DNA from: Planctomycetota bacterium
Lineage (GTDB): Bacteria; Planctomycetota; B15-G4; SIAN01
DNA length: 64,000 bases
Direction: 5' to 3'
Assembly (NCBI GenBank): GCA_028289345.1
Contig: JANQQL010000042.1
Location: 356,893-420,892 of the forward strand
Part shown: one piece after another, positions 8,333 through 17,480 of the stretch
How the letters are laid out: each line of letters opens with the position of its first letter
Position numbering within the stretch: the stretch's first letter is position 1
Translations under genes and position numbers: made by a program
Notes under the pieces: model-generated
Told to the model about the DNA's origin: nothing
The model's input: the letters and a program-made list of their open reading frames with translations, nothing else
The model's database searches: none

Positions 8333-9553
8333 ATGCGCCGACTGACGATGACTTCTTCTCCGCGACTCACTTACTGCACCAACGTCCACCCAAGCGAAGA
8401 TCTAGCAACTCTGAAGGAATCCTTGGTGCGCTGGACGATCCCCTTGCAACAGCGCTTGGCTGCCACGAACCGAGTTCCGCAGCCCATGCCCCTCGGACTG
8501 TACCTGAGTGCGCGTACCGTCTCGGAACTGGCCCGACCGAAGGCCTGCCAAGAATTCCGCGATTGGCTGGCGGAACGTGGCTTCGAAGTGGCGACGCTGA
8601 ACTGCTTTCCCTACGGAGACTTTCACGGAGATCGCGTCAAGCACGAGGTCTTTCGTCCCGGCTGGGAGGATCCGCGCCGGAAGAGCTACACCCTGGAGGC
8701 GGCGCGGGTGTTGACGCGCCTCATGCCGGAGGGAAGAGCCAGCTCCATTTCGACGGTGGCAGGCACCTTTGGCGCGTGGAGTTCCGGCGATGACTATCGC
8801 AAGACCATGGCACGTCACCTGGGGGAGGTGGCTGCGGGCTGCGCTCGTCTCGAAGAAGAGTCCGGGCGGCGTTTGGTGATCAGTTTGGAGCCAGAGCCCC
8901 TCTCCACACTAGAAACGACGCCGGAGACGGTGCTGTTCTTTCAAGAGTTCCTTTGGGGGAAACCGGGGCGTGAGGGGGCTCGGGAAGCCGGTTGTCCCGA
9001 AGACCAGTTGGACCAAGCGCTGCGCCGCCATGTCGGGGTGTGTTACGACACCTGCCATCAAGCAGTGGAATTCGAGTCAGCGACCCAAAGCTTGGCCGCG
9101 TTGCAAGAGGCGCAGGTTCCGGTTGGCAAGATTCAGTTGTCGAGTGCCTTGCGCCTGGAGGACGTAGACCAGAACGAGGAAGGCTGGAACGCCCTGCGGC
9201 GTTTCGAGGAACCACGCTACCTGCACCAGACGTTCGTGCGAGACCGGGAAGGAGTGATCCATCGGTTCGAAGACCTCTCCCTGGTGCCTGCGGACCCACG
9301 GCACCGCCGCCACTGGAGGGAGGCGCGAGTCCACTTTCACGTGCCGGTGGATGCGGAGCGAATTCCTCCTTTGGCAACCACGCGGTCGGCCATGAGGGAG
9401 GCGTTGCACTACGCCATGGATCAGCGGATCACCGATCTGTTCGAAATCGAAACCTATACGTTCGAGGTGTTTCCGGATTTCGAACCAGAGCGTCTGGTGG
9501 AGTGTCTGGCTCGAGAATGGGAGTCGGTGGCCGCCGAGATGTCGCCCGTTTGA
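8333..9553 (+). CDS. eboE: EboE-like TIM-barrel protein
   Basis: A 406-residue TIM-barrel protein of the xylose-isomerase-like superfamily matching 'metabolite traffic protein EboE'. Family marks are LTYCTNVHPSED near the start, LNCFPYGDFHG (about 93-103), the EPEP strand, GVCYDTCHQAVEF and the late YTFEVFP. In cyanobacteria and other bacteria eboE belongs to an eboABCDEF cluster thought to move a precursor to the periplasm; none of the other ebo genes is in this window, so this copy is an orphan. The ATG at 8348 is an equally good start. Flanked by mutY (divergent) and a cupin gene (convergent, 24 bp away). Confidence 0.8.
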   Translation: MRRLTMTSSPRLTYCTNVHPSEDLATLKESLVRWTIPLQQRLAATNRVPQPMPLGLYLSARTVSELARPKACQEFRDWLAERGFEVATLNCFPYGDFHGDRVKHEVFRPGWEDPRRKSYTLEAARVLTRLMPEGRASSISTVAGTFGAWSSGDDYRKTMARHLGEVAAGCARLEEESGRRLVISLEPEPLSTLETTPETVLFFQEFLWGKPGREGAREAGCPEDQLDQALRRHVGVCYDTCHQAVEFESATQSLAALQEAQVPVGKIQLSSALRLEDVDQNEEGWNALRRFEEPRYLHQTFVRDREGVIHRFEDLSLVPADPRHRRHWREARVHFHVPVDAERIPPLATTRSAMREALHYAMDQRITDLFEIETYTFEVFPDFEPERLVECLAREWESVAAEMSPV

Positions 9554-9577
9554 TTCCTGCGGGCTGGTGGACACCGC

Positions 9578-9907
9578 TCATGGATCGAGGAGTTCAATGC
9601 CTTGCTCGGCTGCGGCCAACAGAATGCAGGGGAGATCTCCCTCGGCGGCGACCGGGTGATGTTCGCTGCCCGCGGGATTGAGAAGGTCCTGCCCCGTTCG
9701 GTATTCCCCAAACTCGTCGTGGTAGCCCCCTTGGAGAACCAGGACCCGTTCGTCTCCGACATGGCGGTGCCGTGGGTAGCCGCAGCCCGGCTCCATGCGG
9801 ATCAGTACCGCGCCTCCGTCGGTTTGTGAGTCATTGTAGAGAAACACCAAGGCGATGCCCGGGTAGCGAGTTTGCTTCCAAGAAAGGGTTTCATAGTCAA
9901 AAGCCAT
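9578..9907 (-). CDS. Cupin protein (ChrR-like)
   Basis: Single-domain cupin of 109 residues. The metal-binding motif is visible as YPRHRHVGDERVLVLQGG with a later SEHHPVAAEGD, and the fold resembles the cupin domain of ChrR anti-sigma proteins but without the zinc-binding anti-sigma part. The ATG at 9907 is chosen because the protein starts directly with its first beta strand (FDYETLSWKQ). It may be a sugar or thiol-related metal enzyme; the substrate cannot be told. It diverges from mazG. Confidence 0.75.
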   Translation of the reverse strand: MAFDYETLSWKQTRYPGIALVFLYNDSQTDGGAVLIRMEPGCGYPRHRHVGDERVLVLQGGYHDEFGEYRTGQDLLNPAGSEHHPVAAEGDLPCILLAAAEQGIELLDP

Positions 9908-10019
9908 CGAACATCCACCAGTTGCTCGCCGCCGGGTCTGGTCTGCCGCGGGAAGGGGCGCGGACGAAGAGCGGCTCACGGTATCCTCGTTGGCTCCCGA
10001 ACCTGACGGAGAAAACCTG

Positions 10020-10805
10020 GTGGATGCTCGACTGCAAGAACTCGAACGGTTGGTGAAGATCGTCGACCGGTTGCGCGCCGAGGACGGCTGTCCTTGGGAT
10101 CGAGAGCAAACGGTGGAAACCATGGTGCCCTGCCTGCAAGAGGAAACGGCGGAAGTGGCCGATGCCGTGGCGGGAGGACAACCCGACTTGATCGCCGAAG
10201 AGCTGGGCGACGTCCTGATGAACGTCCTCTTGATGAGCCGCATCTCCGAACAGGACGGCCACTCGTCGCTGGCCGAGGTCGCGCAGGGCATCAGCGACAA
10301 GTTGATTCGTCGTCATCCCCACGTCTTTGGGGAAGAGGATGCGCAGACCACGGGGCAAGTGCTTGCCAACTGGGAGCGGATCAAGAAAGAAGAGAAGTCA
10401 GAGCGCGGGAGTTCGACCGAGAGTTCGTTGCTGCAAGGCGTGCCGGCACAGATGTCTTCGTTGGCCACCGCGCGCAAGTTCGCCAACCGCGTGGCGAAAG
10501 TTGGATTCGACTGGCCGAGTGCTGCGGAGGCTCTGGAGAAAGTCCAAGAGGAGGTGGAAGAAGTCCGCGCCGCTCAACAGGAATCTCAACAACGGCAAGA
10601 GGAGGAGATCGGAGACTTGTTGTTCGCTGTGGCGTGCTTCGCGCGCAAACAAGACGTCGACGCGGACCTCGCCCTGCGACGCGCGTGCGATCGCTTCCGC
10701 CGGCGATTCCAGGCGGTCGAAAGAGCGCTCGGGGATCGATTGGAATCAGCCACGCTCGAAGAGATGGAGAAACACTGGCAAGAGGCGAAGTCGCGAGAGG
10801 CCTGA
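10020..10805 (+). CDS. mazG: Nucleoside triphosphate pyrophosphohydrolase MazG
   Basis: Hydrolyses (d)NTPs to NMP and pyrophosphate. Two MazG domains are seen: the first with EETAEVADAV and EELGDVLMNVL, the second with EEVEEVRAA and EEEIGDLLFAVA. The signature RRHPHVFG and WERIKKEEK linker are present. Start: GTG at 10020 is preceded by GGAG at good spacing (ACGGAGAAAACCTG), better than the TTG at 9990 that is also in frame. 261 residues, normal for the long bacterial MazG. Confidence 0.93.
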   Translation: MDARLQELERLVKIVDRLRAEDGCPWDREQTVETMVPCLQEETAEVADAVAGGQPDLIAEELGDVLMNVLLMSRISEQDGHSSLAEVAQGISDKLIRRHPHVFGEEDAQTTGQVLANWERIKKEEKSERGSSTESSLLQGVPAQMSSLATARKFANRVAKVGFDWPSAAEALEKVQEEVEEVRAAQQESQQRQEEEIGDLLFAVACFARKQDVDADLALRRACDRFRRRFQAVERALGDRLESATLEEMEKHWQEAKSREA

Positions 10806-10949
10806 GTCCTCACTTTTCGGTTGTCAAGAGGCCTTCTGTCGAAATCCTCATCGACTTTCTTCACGCCCTCCACGGAGTCGATCCCCGTCATCTCGCGCTG
10901 AACCAGAGCGCGAGCGGGTTTTGGATGCAAACTCATTGCTGACGTCCAG

Positions 10950-11903
10950 ATGCCAGAGTTACGATACGTACGCCTGGTCCGTGTTGCAGGAACCGGGGAC
11001 ACGATCCCCGGGGGAGTCTCTCCGGTGGAACGCATCCAAGAGTCCAAACTCCGCGCGCTTGTTTCGCTGCTTACGGACGGGAATCCGCGAGTGGTCGCGG
11101 AGTCGCGTCGAGCCATCACCACGTATGGCAGCTCCGTGCTTCCCTTTCTGGACGAAGCCATGGGGTCCGTCGATGCCCGACTGAGAGTTCGCGCACGTCT
11201 TGCTCGAGAAGACATCCGCATCGATCGGCTGGCGCGGGAGATGCTCGCGCTGCGACCAGAGCTGGACCACGATCCCGAAAAGTTCGAACTCGCCTGCATT
11301 CTGCTGGCCCAGAGTCGTGACCCCGAAGTGGACGCGTCGGGCGTTCGGGCGGCACTCGACGCCATGGGGGACGACTTGGCGACCCGCATCGAGGATTTCA
11401 AGAGCCCGGTGGCCGTGGCGCGAACGATGAGCCAGTTCCTCGGTCGCGAACTCGGGTTCCGCGGCAATCAGCGCAACTACTACGACCCGCGCAACTCCTA
11501 CTTGACCGACGTGCTGGAGCGCCGCGTTGGAATTCCGATTTCCTTGTCCGCGGTCTACCTGTTCGTGGCAGCCCGTTTGGGAGTGCATTTGCAGGGCATC
11601 GGCATGCCAGGACACTTCATTTTGCGTTTTGCCGGTTTGAACCCACCGCTGTTCGTGGATCCGTTCCACGGCGGGCGACTGTTGAACGAAGTCGATTGCC
11701 GGCGATTCTTGGATGAGAAGAACTTCGCTTACCAGTCCCAAGACTTCGAGCCCATGACTCACACGGACATCTTGTTGCGCATGATCGGAAACTTGCAGCT
11801 GATCTACCGCAACGGGTCCGAGGGGCATCGGCTGCGGGTGTTGGCGTCGCTCAAGAACGTTCTCCAAGTGGACGTGGCCCCGACCGAATCCCCGAACAGC
11901 TGA
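10950..11903 (+). CDS. SirB1-type transglutaminase-like protein
   Basis: A 317-residue cytoplasmic protein. The C-terminal half has the SirB1/transglutaminase-like pattern: NYYDPRNSYLTDVL, RVGIPISLSAVYL, then GMPGHFILRF and VDPFHGG. In this family a Cys-to-Ser change in the catalytic site is common, and no catalytic Cys is seen here. The N-terminal 130 residues are helical HEAT-like (ALVSLLTDGNPRVVAESRRAI). Family members have no firmly established reaction. The ATG at 10950 lacks a Shine-Dalgarno; a start some 25 codons later is possible. It ends 15 bp from the convergent exporter operon. Confidence 0.75.
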   Translation: MPELRYVRLVRVAGTGDTIPGGVSPVERIQESKLRALVSLLTDGNPRVVAESRRAITTYGSSVLPFLDEAMGSVDARLRVRARLAREDIRIDRLAREMLALRPELDHDPEKFELACILLAQSRDPEVDASGVRAALDAMGDDLATRIEDFKSPVAVARTMSQFLGRELGFRGNQRNYYDPRNSYLTDVLERRVGIPISLSAVYLFVAARLGVHLQGIGMPGHFILRFAGLNPPLFVDPFHGGRLLNEVDCRRFLDEKNFAYQSQDFEPMTHTDILLRMIGNLQLIYRNGSEGHRLRVLASLKNVLQVDVAPTESPNS

Positions 11904-11918
11904 GCGATCTTGCGGCGC

Positions 11919-12512
11919 TCAGCCAGGGCGTCTTTCCGACACCGGCCGAATCGACACTGAGTTTCCCTGACTGGCCGTGCGCGCCGTTTCGAACAGGGTG
12001 CATCGGTGCTGCCGTTGCAAGACGTCGATCGCGTTGCCAAGTTCGTTCTGGTCGGACGGATCGAGATCGCGGCCTGGCTCGTCGAGGAGGACCAGGGAGG
12101 GAGATTTCCGAAACGCTCGTCGTACTCGTGCGTGGGCCAATTCCACGGCCGACAGGTCGTCGCGGGCCCAAGGCTCGTCTAGCGCCAAGCCCACCCGAGT
12201 CTTCCTCCATTGCTGCAGCGTTCGCCGGTCGAGGTCTTCCAGGTCGACGCCATCGACCACCACGCTCCCCGAGGTGGGTCGGGTGAGTCCGCACAGCAAG
12301 CGCAGCAGTGTGGTCTTTCCCGCACCGGGCGCTCCGGCGATCCGATAACGACGTCCGGGAGAGGCGCGGAACGACAATTGGTGAAACACCGCTCGTTCGC
12401 CGGTGGTCGTGAACCACAGATGGGTGATGTGGCGCAGGACGACTCCAGGGCGAGAGAGCGAAGGGCCGGGCAAGGAAAACTCCTTCACGACGACGGCGCG
12501 GTCGTCACCCAA
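11919..12512 (-). CDS. Degenerate short ABC ATPase-like protein of exporter operon
   Basis: Last gene of the MacAB-like operon. Walker A is intact (GAPGAGKTT) and Walker B is LVLLDEP, but the helical subdomain between them is nearly absent. The LSGGQ signature is replaced by LSAVE, and the H-loop His position reads FETAR. So it may bind ATP but probably cannot form a normal hydrolytic dimer; it could be regulatory or pair with the canonical ATPase. The open frame extends upstream into the permease gene. TTG at 12512, 29 bp past the permease stop and behind CCAGAGGG, is my best start, with GTG at 12488 as alternative. About 197 residues. Confidence 0.6.
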   Translation of the reverse strand: MGDDRAVVVKEFSLPGPSLSRPGVVLRHITHLWFTTTGERAVFHQLSFRASPGRRYRIAGAPGAGKTTLLRLLCGLTRPTSGSVVVDGVDLEDLDRRTLQQWRKTRVGLALDEPWARDDLSAVELAHARVRRAFRKSPSLVLLDEPGRDLDPSDQNELGNAIDVLQRQHRCTLFETARTASQGNSVSIRPVSERRPG

Positions 12513-12540
12513 GACGATCGCCGAACCCTCTGGTGACAGG

Positions 12541-13710
12541 TCAGCCGCGCCGCAGCGCCTCGGTGGGGCGCAGCGACGCCGCACGAAACGCAGGCCACGC
12601 GCCGGCAAACATCCCGAGGGCCAGGGCGGTGAGAAAGGAGCGAAGGAGAACATAGGGAGTGACGCGGAACGCAAAGGCGACTTCGGTGAAGGTGGCGAAG
12701 TTGGTGGTCCCGGTCTCCACTCCGTGCAAGGGGAGCACGGCCAGGCAGCCGACGACTCCGCCCAACAGACCCAGGAAACTGGCCTCGAGGAGGAACGAGA
12801 AGAAGATCGCCACCGGACGAAAGCCGACGGAGAGGAGAATGCCGATCTCATGAGTGCGTGCCGCCAGCGCGGCGAGCATGGTGTTCACTCCGGTGAAGAT
12901 GGCTGCGATTCCCATGATCGCTCCCAAGATCACCCCCAATGCTTCCAGAGTTCCGCGAAGAATGCTGGTTTGGTTGCGGAAGTACTCCTCTTCTGTGAGG
13001 ACCTTGGCGGGAACTTCTTGGTGATCCTCCAGCCGCTTGGCGAACTCCTCCATGTCCACCCCCTGTTTCAAGCGGGCGATGATGCGTTGAAAGCCCGATC
13101 GGTCGAGGGCTTCGGAGAGACGATCGGCGTCGCCCCAAATCTCTGAAGCGAACGGTCCTACGGACTCGAAGATTCCCACCACTCGGCAGGGAGTGGTGTT
13201 GATCAGGATGACTTGGTCGGGGCCGCAATCCTGAATGCGCCCGACCAGGGAGCTGCCGACCATGACCTCGTCGGTGCCGGGCTGGAAGCGACGCCCCCAG
13301 TTCATCTGAAGCCGATCTCCCAGAATGTCGAAGGTCGGCGGCTGCACGCCGCGGATCGCCACATTGGTCTTGCCACCATCGACCTTTTCACGGAGCACGG
13401 CCAGGTACATCTCTCCCGACGCCAGGGGGCGACCGTCAGGACCCTCGGCGATCTCGGGCAAGGTTTTCATCAAGACGTCAGCCCGCTGACGAGGGAAGCT
13501 GCTCTCTCCTTCGGAATTGGCGCCGGGGCGAAGGAACACCGCGACATCCGACTCGGACACGTCGGTGTAGAGCGAAGTGAACCCTTGCTGGAGGCACAGG
13601 ATCCCCGCGACCACGGCCACCGTTGCGCCGATGCCGCAGACGGTGAACAAGGTGGCGGAACGACGCCAGAACAGACTGCGCGCGTTGTAGCGGAGTGGAA
13701 GGAATGCCAT
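12541..13710 (-). CDS. MacB/FtsX-family ABC exporter permease (second)
   Basis: Membrane subunit of a MacB-type exporter, 389 residues. One N-terminal transmembrane helix (FTVCGIGATVAVVAGIL) is followed by a large periplasmic MacB_PCD domain (about 45-255) and three C-terminal helices, with the FtsX signature ARTHEIGILLSVGF before the third helix from the end. It ends with LRPTEALRRG, a typical FtsX tail. It starts 3 bp after the stop of the other permease gene, so the two form a likely heterodimer. Confidence 0.88.
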   Translation of the reverse strand: MAFLPLRYNARSLFWRRSATLFTVCGIGATVAVVAGILCLQQGFTSLYTDVSESDVAVFLRPGANSEGESSFPRQRADVLMKTLPEIAEGPDGRPLASGEMYLAVLREKVDGGKTNVAIRGVQPPTFDILGDRLQMNWGRRFQPGTDEVMVGSSLVGRIQDCGPDQVILINTTPCRVVGIFESVGPFASEIWGDADRLSEALDRSGFQRIIARLKQGVDMEEFAKRLEDHQEVPAKVLTEEEYFRNQTSILRGTLEALGVILGAIMGIAAIFTGVNTMLAALAARTHEIGILLSVGFRPVAIFFSFLLEASFLGLLGGVVGCLAVLPLHGVETGTTNFATFTEVAFAFRVTPYVLLRSFLTALALGMFAGAWPAFRAASLRPTEALRRG

Positions 13711-13713
13711 AGG

Positions 13714-14877
13714 TCACGCGTCCGATTGAAAAGCGTCGACAGGCTTCAGGCGCGCGGCGCGCCAGGCCGGCAGAGCCGAGGCCGTGAAACCCAGAATCAA
13801 GCAGCCGATCAGACCAACCCCGGCGATCTCCAGAGACACGGAGTAGCCGGTGATGTTCTGCATCTCCATGGCGCCACGCAATCCCGGAGCGGACGCCATG
13901 GCCAGCAACACGCCGACCAGTCCGCCGATCACGCACAGCAGCAGGGACTCCGCGGCCAAGAGCCCGAAGCAGGTTCGATCCGTGAAGCCGAGAGCCTTCA
14001 GAACCCCGAAGTCGCGGGTCCGTTCGCGGCCAGCCAAGAACATCGTGTTCAACACGCCGAGGAAGATGGCGAACAACACTCCTCCGCCGATCGAGTTGAT
14101 CAGGGTCGGAACGTTGCCCATCATCGAAACGAACTGGCGTTGGAACTCGGCTTCGGTGGTGGAGCGCACCCGTTGCGGCCCATTTTCGAACATCAGATCA
14201 ATGGCCCCGCCCACTTGAGCCGGATCGGTGCCGGGCTCCATGCGTACGGCGAACACCCCAGCGCCTTGACTCCCCGCGCACTCCCCGGCTTCCAGGGTTT
14301 TGTCCAAGTAGTCGAAGTGGAAGAACATCGTGGCTTCGCCGACGTTGGCCGAGCTGGACTCATAGATGCCTTGCAGGACGAAGTCCCAGGCCTCCCCGGT
14401 GTGTTTGGCGAAGATGGTGCCTTCGATTGGCACGGACTGGCCGACATCCAGCCCGAGTTTGGTCGCCAGGGATCGGCCGAGAATGCAGCCGCGCCGATCC
14501 GCGAGGAAGTCGTCGACGCTGCCGTCCACGATTTGAATCTCTGGATACGTCTGCAGCAGCGTGTCCTGATCGACCGCGAACTGAGCGAAGAACTCGTCCT
14601 GATAGGTGCCGCCGAACCACTGCCACTTGCACACGGAATCCACCCCGTCCACTGCTTCGATCTTGGCTTGATAGGAGAGCGGGAGGTCGACGAACAAGCT
14701 GACCGCGGACTGCACCATGATGCGATTGGCCGCGGAGTCCTGCACACTTGCATCCAGGGAGACGGAGACAGCCCGCAAGGTGCACAACAGGAACAGCGCC
14801 ACGGTCAGGGACAAGACCGTGAGGATCGAGCGGACCGGATGATGCAGGGAGTTTCGAAGAACCAGCTTCCACGGCAT
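13714..14877 (-). CDS. MacB/FtsX-family ABC exporter permease (first)
   Basis: 387-residue membrane subunit with the FtsX topology: an N-terminal helix (SILTVLSLTVALFLLCTLRAV), a periplasmic domain of about 220 residues, then three helices. The motif GRERTRDFGVLKALGF is the cytoplasmic FtsX signature. The ATG at 14877 overlaps the stop of the upstream ATPase gene as TGATG, so translation is likely coupled. It works with the other permease and the canonical ATPase as an exporter or an outer-membrane-lipid/lipoprotein extractor of the MacB/LolCD type. Confidence 0.9.
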   Translation of the reverse strand: MPWKLVLRNSLHHPVRSILTVLSLTVALFLLCTLRAVSVSLDASVQDSAANRIMVQSAVSLFVDLPLSYQAKIEAVDGVDSVCKWQWFGGTYQDEFFAQFAVDQDTLLQTYPEIQIVDGSVDDFLADRRGCILGRSLATKLGLDVGQSVPIEGTIFAKHTGEAWDFVLQGIYESSSANVGEATMFFHFDYLDKTLEAGECAGSQGAGVFAVRMEPGTDPAQVGGAIDLMFENGPQRVRSTTEAEFQRQFVSMMGNVPTLINSIGGGVLFAIFLGVLNTMFLAGRERTRDFGVLKALGFTDRTCFGLLAAESLLLCVIGGLVGVLLAMASAPGLRGAMEMQNITGYSVSLEIAGVGLIGCLILGFTASALPAWRAARLKPVDAFQSDA

Positions 14878-15584
14878 CAGGAGGCCTCCTGCGCCACGGT
14901 GTTGTCCTGCAGCCGTCCCAGCTTGCCCTTGTCCAGATGGGCGACCTGTCGCGCCCGCTCGGCGGCCGCTGGGTCATGGGTGACCATCAGGATGGTCTTG
15001 TCGAATTCGGCGTTGAGCCGTTGTAAGAGCTCCAACACTTGATCCGCGGAGTTGCGGTCCAGGTCGCCGGTGGGCTCGTCCGCGAGAATGACTTGAGGGT
15101 CCACCGCCAATGCTCGAGCAATCGCCACGCGCTGTTGTTGACCGCCGGAGAGCTGCTTCGGCCGATGACTCACCCGATCTTTCAATCCGACCAACTCGAG
15201 GGCGTACTCGGCTTGCTCGCGGCGCCGCTTGCGAGAAAGCGGGGTCAGTTGGAGGGGTAGCTCGACGTTCTCTCGCGCGTTCAACACGGGAAGTAGGTTG
15301 AAGCCTTGAAACACGAACCCCACATGGTCGGCGCGCCAGCGGGACAGCTCTGCACCGCTGAGTTGGGTGAGGTCCGCGTCGGCGACCCGAATCTCTCCGC
15401 GGTCCGCGACGTCCAGGCCGCCGACCAGGTTCAAGAGGGTCGTCTTCCCCGAGCCAGAAGGCCCCATCAGCGCGACGAAGCCGCCTTTCTCGATCTCCAA
15501 ACTGAAGTCATCGAGGACCTTCAACGTTTCGCCGCCCCGGCGATAGATTTTGTCGACCTGGGCGACTCGAATCATGCTGTTCAT
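14877..15584 (-). CDS. MacB/LolD-type ABC exporter ATPase
   Basis: Canonical cytoplasmic ATPase subunit, 235 residues. Walker A GPSGSGKTT, the Q-loop GFVFQGFNLLP, signature LSGGQQQRVAIARAL, Walker B VILADEP and the H-loop MVTHD are all intact. The ATG at 15584 is fixed by AGGAG 8 bases upstream and by an ATGA overlap with the stop of the adaptor gene. Residues after about 220 are a short Gln/Asp-rich tail. Confidence 0.95.
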   Translation of the reverse strand: MNSMIRVAQVDKIYRRGGETLKVLDDFSLEIEKGGFVALMGPSGSGKTTLLNLVGGLDVADRGEIRVADADLTQLSGAELSRWRADHVGFVFQGFNLLPVLNARENVELPLQLTPLSRKRRREQAEYALELVGLKDRVSHRPKQLSGGQQQRVAIARALAVDPQVILADEPTGDLDRNSADQVLELLQRLNAEFDKTILMVTHDPAAAERARQVAHLDKGKLGRLQDNTVAQEAS

Positions 15585-16993
15585 TGCGACTCCTGCACTC
15601 GGACGCGGTCGTCGTCCTCCAAGCTGGGTGGAGGATTGACGACCACTCGTTCTCCTTCTCGCAACCCGGACTGAACCGCGGTCCGCCCGGCGCGAGTTTC
15701 CCCGGTTTGGATGGCACGAGCGTGGACCCGGTCCCGTTCCAGGACGAAAACCTTGCGTCCGCCACCGTCCGAATAGATGCACTCGGTGGGAACCAGTAGT
15801 TGTTCGGTGATCTGAGTGGTGGCGGGATCGGGTTCCGTTTCCTGTTCGAGGAACACCACGCGCACACCCATCTCCGGTCGCAGTTTTTCGTCCGGCTCTT
15901 CGAACTTGATGCGCACTTCGACGGTTGCTTTCTGACGGTTGGCGGTCGGCCAGATGCGAGAGGTGCGGCCGCGATACGGTTGATCCGGGTAAGCGTCCAA
16001 GTAGATCTTGGCGGCCGCATCGAGCTTGACGGCCGCGAGACTCGTTTCCGGCACGTCCGCTTGCACTTCGAGGGAGTCAAAGTCGACCATCGTGCACACC
16101 GAACCGCGGGCGTTGGAACCCCCCTGCGAGTTGGGAGAGACCACCTCGCCGACTTCGGCGTCTTTGAGGACCACGATGCCGTCGAAGGGAGCGCGAACCT
16201 CGGTCTTGTCCAAGGTCGCGCGGGCTCGGGTTTCGGCGGCGATGCGCGCTTGCACTTGAGCTTCCGCGACTTGCAGCGCCGCCCGAGCGGTGGCTTCTTG
16301 GAGGACCGCGGCTTCGGCGGCGGCCTCGGCCGATCGTTGCCGACTTTCCAGAGCGCGCCGCTGCGCTTCCACGTCGTCGACGCCGGTTTGGGCTTCGTCG
16401 AGTTCTCGCTCCGAGGCGATGCCCTGTTCCACGAGCCCACCGATCCGTTCCAGGTCCCGTTTGGCCAGGGCCAGGCGTGCCTCCATCACCTCCACATCCT
16501 CGCGCGAGGCAGCGGCCGCTTCGGTCAGACGGCGAGCTTCCGCGGCGGAAGACTCCTCGCTGCGCTGGGCGCGAACGACCTCGGCCTCGGCCACTTCCCG
16601 ATCCGCTCGCGCCTGCTCGACGTCCGCCGCATACTCCTCCGAAAACAACCGGGCGACGACATCCCCCTGCTTCACCACCGAACCCTCTTCCACGTTGATC
16701 TCGACAATCCGGCCAGGGGTGTCGGCGGAGAGGGCTGCTCGGCGGGCCGCAACGATGTAGCCGTTCGCGGCCTTGCCTTGCACGGCGCCGACCGCGGCTG
16801 GGTGCTGGCGACGGACTTGCACGACTTGCACCTCCGGGAGCCGCAGCCGGTCGGTCATGCGCCACACCGGCCGGCCGAACAAAACGGCACCCAGCACCAG
16901 GGCCGCCAGCAACAGCAGCCGCCCGAGGGGAAAGCGGCGGACCTGCTTGGTCGGTCGGGCAGAGCGGTCGATCTTGAGTCGTTCCAGGTCCAT
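15581..16993 (-). CDS. MacA-like periplasmic adaptor (membrane fusion protein)
   Basis: First gene of the exporter operon, 470 residues. One N-terminal transmembrane helix (about 22-42) is followed by a biotinyl-lipoyl half-motif (GRIVEINVEEGSVVKQGDVVARL), a long alpha-helical hairpin (about 115-245, rich in Ala/Glu/Arg coiled coil), the second lipoyl half (VRAPFDGIVVLKDAEVGEVV) and beta-barrel domains. It should bridge the permeases to an outer-membrane channel; no TolC gene is in the window. The ATG at 16993 is chosen because the upstream extension lacks homology. The gene is divergent from the LysM lipoprotein. Confidence 0.9.
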   Translation of the reverse strand: MDLERLKIDRSARPTKQVRRFPLGRLLLLAALVLGAVLFGRPVWRMTDRLRLPEVQVVQVRRQHPAAVGAVQGKAANGYIVAARRAALSADTPGRIVEINVEEGSVVKQGDVVARLFSEEYAADVEQARADREVAEAEVVRAQRSEESSAAEARRLTEAAAASREDVEVMEARLALAKRDLERIGGLVEQGIASERELDEAQTGVDDVEAQRRALESRQRSAEAAAEAAVLQEATARAALQVAEAQVQARIAAETRARATLDKTEVRAPFDGIVVLKDAEVGEVVSPNSQGGSNARGSVCTMVDFDSLEVQADVPETSLAAVKLDAAAKIYLDAYPDQPYRGRTSRIWPTANRQKATVEVRIKFEEPDEKLRPEMGVRVVFLEQETEPDPATTQITEQLLVPTECIYSDGGGRKVFVLERDRVHARAIQTGETRAGRTAVQSGLREGERVVVNPPPSLEDDDRVRVQESQ

Positions 16994-17102
16994 CGGAACT
17001 CGGTGGGTCGAGAGAGGGTTCGGAGTTGGCGCTGGGCCCGCGGAACGAACAGCGTACAATCCGAAGTCCGTCCGAACGACATTGAGGGGAGGGGAGTGCA
17101 CG

Positions 17103-17480
17103 ATGACGAGGAATTTGGGATGGACGGTCGGGGTCTTGCTGCTGGGCGCATGCGCCTCGACGCCGGACCCACAGGCCGTGCCCACGGCGCCTCCGGACGC
17201 GGGGGGGTGGGAACCGGTTTCGTCCGGCGTTTCGTCGAGTCCGGCGCCTGCCCAAGACATCGAGGATATCACGCTGTCCGCACCGCCGATGAGCGGGGGA
17301 ACTTCCTTGGACTCGACCGGTGGACGGACTCACACGCTGGTCAAAGGCGACACGCTTTACGCACTCGCCCGTCGCTACTACAGCGATGCGTCTCGTTGGC
17401 GAGCGATTCTCGAAGCCAACCGCGATCAGATCTCCGATCCAAACCAGTTGTATGTGGGACAAGTGTTGACGATTCCGTGA
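17103..17480 (+). CDS. LysM-domain lipoprotein
   Basis: A 125-residue lipoprotein. The signal peptide ends in the lipobox LLGAC (Cys about residue 17). A Pro/Ser-rich linker of some 50 residues follows, then a single LysM domain starting at HTLVKGDTLYALARRYY and ending YVGQVLTIP. It probably tethers to peptidoglycan. The ATG at 17103 has GGAGGGGAG just upstream. Its stop overlaps the GTG start of the next gene (GTGA), so the three genes to 19626 form an operon. Confidence 0.88.
   Translation: MTRNLGWTVGVLLLGACASTPDPQAVPTAPPDAGGWEPVSSGVSSSPAPAQDIEDITLSAPPMSGGTSLDSTGGRTHTLVKGDTLYALARRYYSDASRWRAILEANRDQISDPNQLYVGQVLTIP

Noticed and set aside
9990..10019. TTG start of mazG at 9990
   Set aside because: GTG at 10020 has a good GGAG; the TTG has none.
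15800..17470. Plus-strand frame joining the adaptor region to the DUF1573 protein
   Set aside because: Upstream of 17477 it is a shadow of the adaptor gene; only the part from GTG 17477 has protein features.
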